From assembly GCA_959604475.1 (NCBI GenBank), contig CAUHBX010000034.1, positions 1 to 7,745 of the forward strand: a DNA stretch of 7,745 bases. The letters are read 5' to 3'. Shown here piece after piece: positions 6,481 to 7,745 of the stretch. Within the stretch, counting starts at the first letter, position 1, and every line of letters starts with the position of its first letter. This DNA comes from an uncultured Eubacteriales bacterium (GTDB lineage Bacteria > Bacillota > Clostridia > Lachnospirales > Anaerotignaceae). A model generated the notes under the pieces. The model saw only the letters and a list, made by a program, of their open reading frames with translations, had not been told where the DNA came from and made no database searches. The position numbers were made by a program, and so were the translations under genes.

Positions 6481-6603
6481 ATGAAAACTAAAAACATAAG
6501 GCAATATGAATTAACAGACCGCCTTGCCGCCTATATATATGTAAGCCTTCTAATCTGTATAGCAGCAATAATGGTATTTAAATTCACATTCCTTTTTATA
6601 TAA
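6481..6603 (+). CDS. 40-residue single-pass membrane microprotein
   Basis: A small protein with a polar, basic N-terminus (MKTKNIRQYELTDR) followed by one long hydrophobic segment from about residue 15 to the end at residue 40 (AAYIYVSLLICIAAIMVFKF and on). By the positive-inside rule the N-terminus should be cytoplasmic. The ribosome site AAAGGAAGG lies six bases before the ATG. The gene follows copy 1 after 26 bases and precedes a terminator, so the two form a bicistronic unit. I do not recognise the family. It contains one cysteine, within the membrane segment. A membrane partner or anchor for the soluble microprotein is the simplest guess. A type I toxin-like role is possible for so short a hydrophobic peptide, but no antisense promoter was seen. 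Confidence 0.72.
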   Translation: MKTKNIRQYELTDRLAAYIYVSLLICIAAIMVFKFTFLFI

Positions 6604-6661
6604 AATTATGGTATATATGAATAACTCCTCCGTAATCCCCAACGGAAAACCAATAATTTTT

Positions 6662-6690
6662 AAAACCGGATAATTATATCCGGTTTTTTA
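6662..6690 (+). terminator. Intrinsic terminator of unit 1
   Basis: Eleven-base arms AAAACCGGATA (6662-6672) and TATCCGGTTTT (6677-6687) with an ATTA loop, followed by further T residues to 6689. It resembles the terminator of unit 2 (7359-7385), which also has a CCGGATA/TATCCGG core. Confidence 0.92.
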
Positions 6691-6757
6691 TTTTGCATTA
6701 TGCCAATATTAAAAATATAAGAAATTTATAAAAAATTAATTTATTTTCCAAAAACTA

Positions 6758-6786
6758 TTGACAAACTAAGGTATTGGTAGTACCAT
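6758..6786 (+). promoter_or_regulatory. Promoter of microprotein unit 2
   Basis: TTGACA (6758-6763), 17-base spacer, TACCAT (6781-6786): the same elements and spacing as the unit 1 promoter, again with the -10 inside a TGGTAGTACCA palindrome. The flanking bases TTTTC-x-AAAA-x-CTATTGACAAA are also nearly the same at both, so the promoters look like diverged copies. Confidence 0.82.
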
Positions 6787-6787
6787 T
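6773..6787. promoter_or_regulatory. Operator 1 of unit 2
   Basis: ATTGGTAGTACCATT, with the TGGTAGTACCA palindrome at 6775-6785. Identical over 15 bases to operator 1 of unit 1 and likewise overlapping the -10. Repression by a FadR-type GntR protein is inferred from the TNGTNNNACNA pattern. Confidence 0.74.
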
Positions 6788-6801
6788 TAAATAGATAAAG
6801 A

Positions 6802-6816
6802 ATTGGTAGTACCATA
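6802..6816. promoter_or_regulatory. Operator 2 of unit 2
   Basis: TGGTAGTACCA at 6804-6814 in the context AATTGGTAGTACCATAA. Its centre (6809) is 29 bases from operator 1 and 23 bases past the -10, nearly the same geometry as in unit 1. It ends just before the ribosome site of the first gene. Confidence 0.72.
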
Positions 6817-6829
6817 AGAGGCGCATTAA

Positions 6830-6946
6830 ATGAAAAAGATAGTCTCATTTTTACAGGAACTAGTTATAGCAATATTTATTCTTAGTATTCTGACATCCTT
6901 TCCCGGGAGGATAGTAACTAAGAAAAAAAGAAATAATATAAAATGA
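6830..6946 (+). CDS. 38-residue membrane microprotein with Lys-rich tail
   Basis: Starts MKKIVSFLQELVIAIFILSI, with one hydrophobic segment at about residues 4-24, then a Pro-Gly turn and a strongly basic tail (RIVTKKKRNNIK). The charge pattern favours a cytoplasmic C-terminus, opposite to the 40-residue membrane protein of unit 1. AAGAGG lies eight bases before the ATG, directly after operator 2, so this is the first gene of unit 2. Eighteen bases separate it from the next gene. I do not recognise the family. The shape (short N-terminus, one helix, lysine tail) recalls small hydrophobic regulators or type I toxins, but it lies in an operon with two soluble microproteins and has no visible antisense RNA. 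There is no cysteine, so an AgrD-type signal peptide is unlikely. Confidence 0.66.
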   Translation: MKKIVSFLQELVIAIFILSILTSFPGRIVTKKKRNNIK

Positions 6947-6964
6947 GAAAAGGAGGTATGGCAT

Positions 6965-7090
6965 ATGAAAACTAATGAATTAGATGTATACGACAGAAAA
7001 AGTGTAGTGCAGCCTTCAGTTCTCAATATAATCAGACGAAATACAGACCTCTCCGAGCTTCCTAAGGACAGACGTTATAAATCAGCTTAA
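6965..7090 (+). CDS. 41-residue charged microprotein
   Basis: A soluble, charged protein beginning MKTNELDVYDRKSVVQPSVL, then NIIRRNTDLSELPKDRRYKSA. A perfect AAGGAGG lies eight bases before the ATG, one of the best ribosome sites in the window. An ATG two bases after that site gives only five codons in another frame, so 6965 is the better start. It lies 18 bases after the 38-residue membrane protein gene and 52 bases before copy 2 of the FTKSTTFDV family. No membrane segment, cysteine or known motif is visible, and I do not recognise it. Dense charge and an LDV/YD motif are compatible with a small binding or adaptor protein, but that is a guess. Confidence 0.7.
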   Translation: MKTNELDVYDRKSVVQPSVLNIIRRNTDLSELPKDRRYKSA

Positions 7091-7142
7091 TGAACTAAAA
7101 TAACTCATATAAATCAATCCGTTTAGAAAGGTGGTCTTAATC

Positions 7143-7283
7143 ATGAAGGATAAGAGAAGATTCTTTACCAAGTCAACCACATTTGATGTATCCTATCTGT
7201 TTGATGCTTCAAACAATGATTCAAGAAATCGCTCAGACAACAAAAACAAGCGCAGCACTGAAGAAGCAAATATTGATGAATAG
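7143..7283 (+). CDS. 46-residue microprotein, FTKSTTFDV family (copy 2)
   Basis: Begins MKDKRRFFTKSTTFDVSYLF, followed by a hydrophilic tail rich in Asn, Asp, Ser, Arg and Lys and ending EEANIDE. Residues 8-20 match copy 1 (6311-6454) at all but one position, while the tails share composition but not sequence. The leader is shared too: AAATCA, then GAAAGGTGGT seven or eight bases before the ATG in both. Copy 2 has an N-terminal extension of three residues and lacks the second FDV-x-x-L motif. It is the last gene of unit 2, with its terminator 75 bases on. No cysteine, signal peptide or membrane segment is seen. A role as a leader-bearing precursor peptide is possible, but the tail lacks the Cys/Thr richness typical of most modified peptides. 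Function unknown. Confidence 0.8.
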   Translation: MKDKRRFFTKSTTFDVSYLFDASNNDSRNRSDNKNKRSTEEANIDE

Positions 7284-7358
7284 GCAATATACTTGAATAC
7301 TTGTCTTTAAAATAAAGCCTGAAGTCTAAATAGTACGTTTCCCATTTAAAAAATTATT

Positions 7359-7385
7359 ACCGGATATCATTGATATCCGGTTTTT
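7359..7385 (+). terminator. Intrinsic terminator of unit 2
   Basis: ACCGGATAT (7359-7367) pairs with ATATCCGGT (7373-7381), with CATTG between, followed by TTTTT. The outer stem is the same as in the unit 1 terminator. Confidence 0.9.
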
Positions 7386-7399
7386 ATAATAAAGAAATT

Positions 7400-7430
7400 A
7401 AAAGGAGCATGCAAGATGCATGCTCCTTTT
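7400..7430. terminator. Strong bidirectional hairpin terminator
   Basis: Fourteen-base perfect arms AAAAGGAGCATGCA (7400-7413) and TGCATGCTCCTTTT (7417-7430) around a three-base loop. T-runs follow on both strands. On the minus strand it ends the short unit starting near 7527; on the plus strand it backs up the unit 2 terminator. Confidence 0.88.
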
Positions 7431-7527
7431 TCAGAGGGGATTTTCTGCCAATATCTTTCTGTTTTGGAGAACTAATCATCAGAAAAATACACTATGACAG
7501 GTGTTTGCATTCGATTTCTTTATTTCT
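7400..7527 (-). ncRNA. Candidate small RNA (about 128 nt) from a perfect promoter
   Basis: The unit is bounded by a consensus promoter (7534-7562) and the strong hairpin at 7400-7430, leaving about 128 nt. Inside, minus-strand TTTTTCTG (7487-7480) can pair with CAGAAAGA (7461-7454), and a shorter CAGA/TCTG stem follows before the terminator. This structure is compatible with a small regulatory RNA. A 12-codon frame on the minus strand (7510-7472, MQTPVIVYFSDD) starts near the 5' end but lacks a ribosome site, so I favour RNA over peptide. I do not recognise an RNA family. Confidence 0.5.
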
Positions 7528-7544
7528 GTATTAATTATAATACA
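7527..7544. promoter_or_regulatory. Palindrome covering the -10 of the second minus-strand promoter
   Basis: TGTATTA (7527-7533), ATTA, TAATACA (7538-7544): seven-base perfect arms covering the whole -10 hexamer and the likely start of transcription. This could be an operator for a regulator other than the TGGTAGTACCA binder. AT-rich palindromes also arise by chance around -10 sequences. Confidence 0.35.
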
Positions 7545-7562
7545 ATTTTGTTTTTTTGTCAA
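7534..7562 (-). promoter_or_regulatory. Perfect consensus promoter driving the 128-nt unit
   Basis: Minus-strand TTGACA (7557-7562), a 17-base spacer and TATAAT (7534-7539), an exact match to the sigma-A consensus. Transcription should start near 7527. It begins right after the terminator of the preceding short unit. Confidence 0.87.
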
Positions 7563-7578
7563 TACAATAATTGAATGC

Positions 7579-7604
7579 AAAAAACCGCCGTATAAATACG
7601 GCGG
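7579..7604 (-). terminator. Intrinsic terminator of the 108-nt minus-strand unit
   Basis: CCGCCGTA (7585-7592) and TACGGCGG (7597-7604) form a GC-rich stem with a four-base loop. On the minus strand it is followed by six T residues (7584-7579). No T-run follows on the plus strand, so it acts in one direction. Confidence 0.9.
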
Positions 7605-7613
7605 CTGAAGGAA

Positions 7614-7658
7614 TTATTCATAAATGTAATATGCATAAATTGGGGAAACATAAAACAT
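7614..7658 (-). CDS. Possible 14-residue tyrosine-rich peptide
   Basis: The frame ATG (7658) to TAA (7614) encodes MFYVSPIYAYYIYE, with five tyrosines in 14 residues. It fits neatly between the operator and the terminator stem. No ribosome binding site precedes the ATG, and a frame this short is easily found by chance in AT-rich DNA. It is recorded because the transcript around it looks real and has no other content. Confidence 0.22.
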   Translation of the reverse strand: MFYVSPIYAYYIYE

Positions 7659-7663
7659 TGTAT

Positions 7664-7676
7664 GTGGTAGTACCAC
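7664..7676. promoter_or_regulatory. Operator in the 108-nt minus-strand unit
   Basis: GTGGTAGTACCAC, a palindrome around a central base containing the same TGGTAGTACCA core as the unit 1 and unit 2 operators. Its centre (7670) is 23 bases past the -10, the same placement as operator 2 in both plus-strand units. An imperfect second copy, GTGGGTACAC, lies about 15 bases closer to the promoter (7680-7689). Confidence 0.7.
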
Positions 7677-7692
7677 TTGTGGGTACACTTAT

Positions 7693-7721
7693 ATAATAAA
7701 GTTTCCCTGTAAAATTGTCAA
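7693..7721 (-). promoter_or_regulatory. Promoter of the 108-nt minus-strand unit
   Basis: Minus-strand TTGACA (7716-7721), a 17-base spacer and TATTAT (7693-7698, five of six consensus bases). Transcription should begin near 7686. The last 24 bases of the window beyond it show no further feature. Confidence 0.82.
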
Positions 7722-7745
7722 TGAATATTTAATGAAAAAACTATT

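Larger units (their letters stand above)
7504..7581. repeat. 13-base inverted repeat flanking a promoter
   Basis: TTTGCATTCGATT (7504-7516) and AATTGAATGCAAA (7569-7581) are inverted copies with one mismatch, which would be a G-U pair in plus-strand RNA. They enclose the second minus-strand promoter. They could be operator half-sites, an RNA stem or the ends of a tiny element; nothing decides among these. Confidence 0.4.
7579..7686 (-). ncRNA. Candidate short transcript (about 108 nt) under the shared operator
   Basis: The limits come from the promoter at 7693-7721 and the terminator at 7579-7604. No gene of usual size fits. The 5' end carries the GTGGTAGTACCAC palindrome, which is also a small hairpin in RNA. 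The body is AT-rich and contains one 14-codon frame (7614-7658). It may be a regulatory RNA or a messenger for that peptide. Sharing the operator with the microprotein units suggests it belongs to the same regulon. Confidence 0.5.

Noticed and set aside
6608..6673. 21-codon plus-strand frame after the 40-residue membrane protein gene
   Set aside because: No ribosome binding site, and it runs into the first arm of the unit 1 terminator.
6830..6946. Type I toxin-antitoxin module for the Lys-tailed membrane peptide
   Set aside because: Shape is similar, but no antisense promoter was found opposite it and it shares an operon with two soluble proteins.
6830..6946. AgrD-like signal peptide precursor
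   Set aside because: No cysteine for a thiolactone, no acidic C-terminal tail and no AgrB-like gene.
6826..7026. 66-codon minus-strand frame across the unit 2 genes
   Set aside because: It lies opposite two plus-strand genes with good ribosome sites, lacks its own convincing start signal, and its phenylalanine-rich composition is what the complement of lysine-rich AT DNA gives.
6311..7283. Ribosomally made modified-peptide (RiPP) cluster
   Set aside because: The conserved head and variable tail fit a precursor pair, but no modifying enzyme, protease or exporter is seen next to them and the tails lack cysteine. Kept only as an idea to check beyond the right edge.
6203..7721. CRISPR array based on the repeated palindromes
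   Set aside because: The repeats are only 11-15 bases, unevenly spaced, and lie within promoters instead of between uniform spacers.

Overview
The window looks like chromosomal DNA of a low-GC Gram-positive anaerobe, most likely a Clostridia-class Firmicute. The grounds are AT-rich spacers, strong AGGAGG-like ribosome sites, near-consensus sigma-A promoters, and the gene mix (ThiW, TenA, ThiX/ThiZ, an ANTAR regulator, MalQ, MATE). Genus cannot be told from this sequence alone.

Left part (1-6018). The window opens inside the 3' end of a plus-strand thiW-like gene (thiazole-type ECF transporter S component). It converges on a minus-strand ANTAR-domain response regulator, and the two share a bidirectional terminator. 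Upstream of the ANTAR gene on the minus strand lies a tight five-gene run, in transcription order MATE efflux transporter, malQ, tenA, thiZ, thiX, with gaps of 13, 12 and 2 bases and then an overlap. TenA plus ThiZ/ThiX form a thiamine-precursor salvage and uptake set, but no substrate-binding ThiY lies within the run. MalQ and MATE have no obvious thiamine role.

Right part (6019-7745). This stretch would look empty in an annotation with a minimum ORF length, but it holds the most unusual material. Two plus-strand units encode five microproteins of 38-47 residues. Unit 1 is a 47-residue soluble protein plus a 40-residue membrane protein. Unit 2 is a 38-residue membrane protein, a 41-residue charged protein and a 46-residue soluble protein. 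The 47- and 46-residue proteins are paralogues sharing the core FTKSTTFDV-x-YLF. Each unit has a TTGACA-17-TACCAT promoter whose -10 lies inside a TGGTAGTACCA palindrome, a second copy of the palindrome about 30 bases on, and a similar CCGGATA hairpin terminator. Beyond unit 2, two very short minus-strand transcription units (about 108 and 128 nt) each have a strong promoter and an intrinsic terminator. They could be small RNAs or encode tiny peptides. The first carries the same palindrome.

The palindrome fits the TNGTNNNACNA pattern known for FadR-type GntR regulators. It is centred 23-24 bases downstream of the -10 at three promoters in the right part, and a degenerate version lies 26 bases downstream of the ANTAR gene's promoter. 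I infer one regulon joining the microproteins, a small transcript and possibly the ANTAR regulator. The regulator itself is not in the window and the function of the microproteins is unknown to me.
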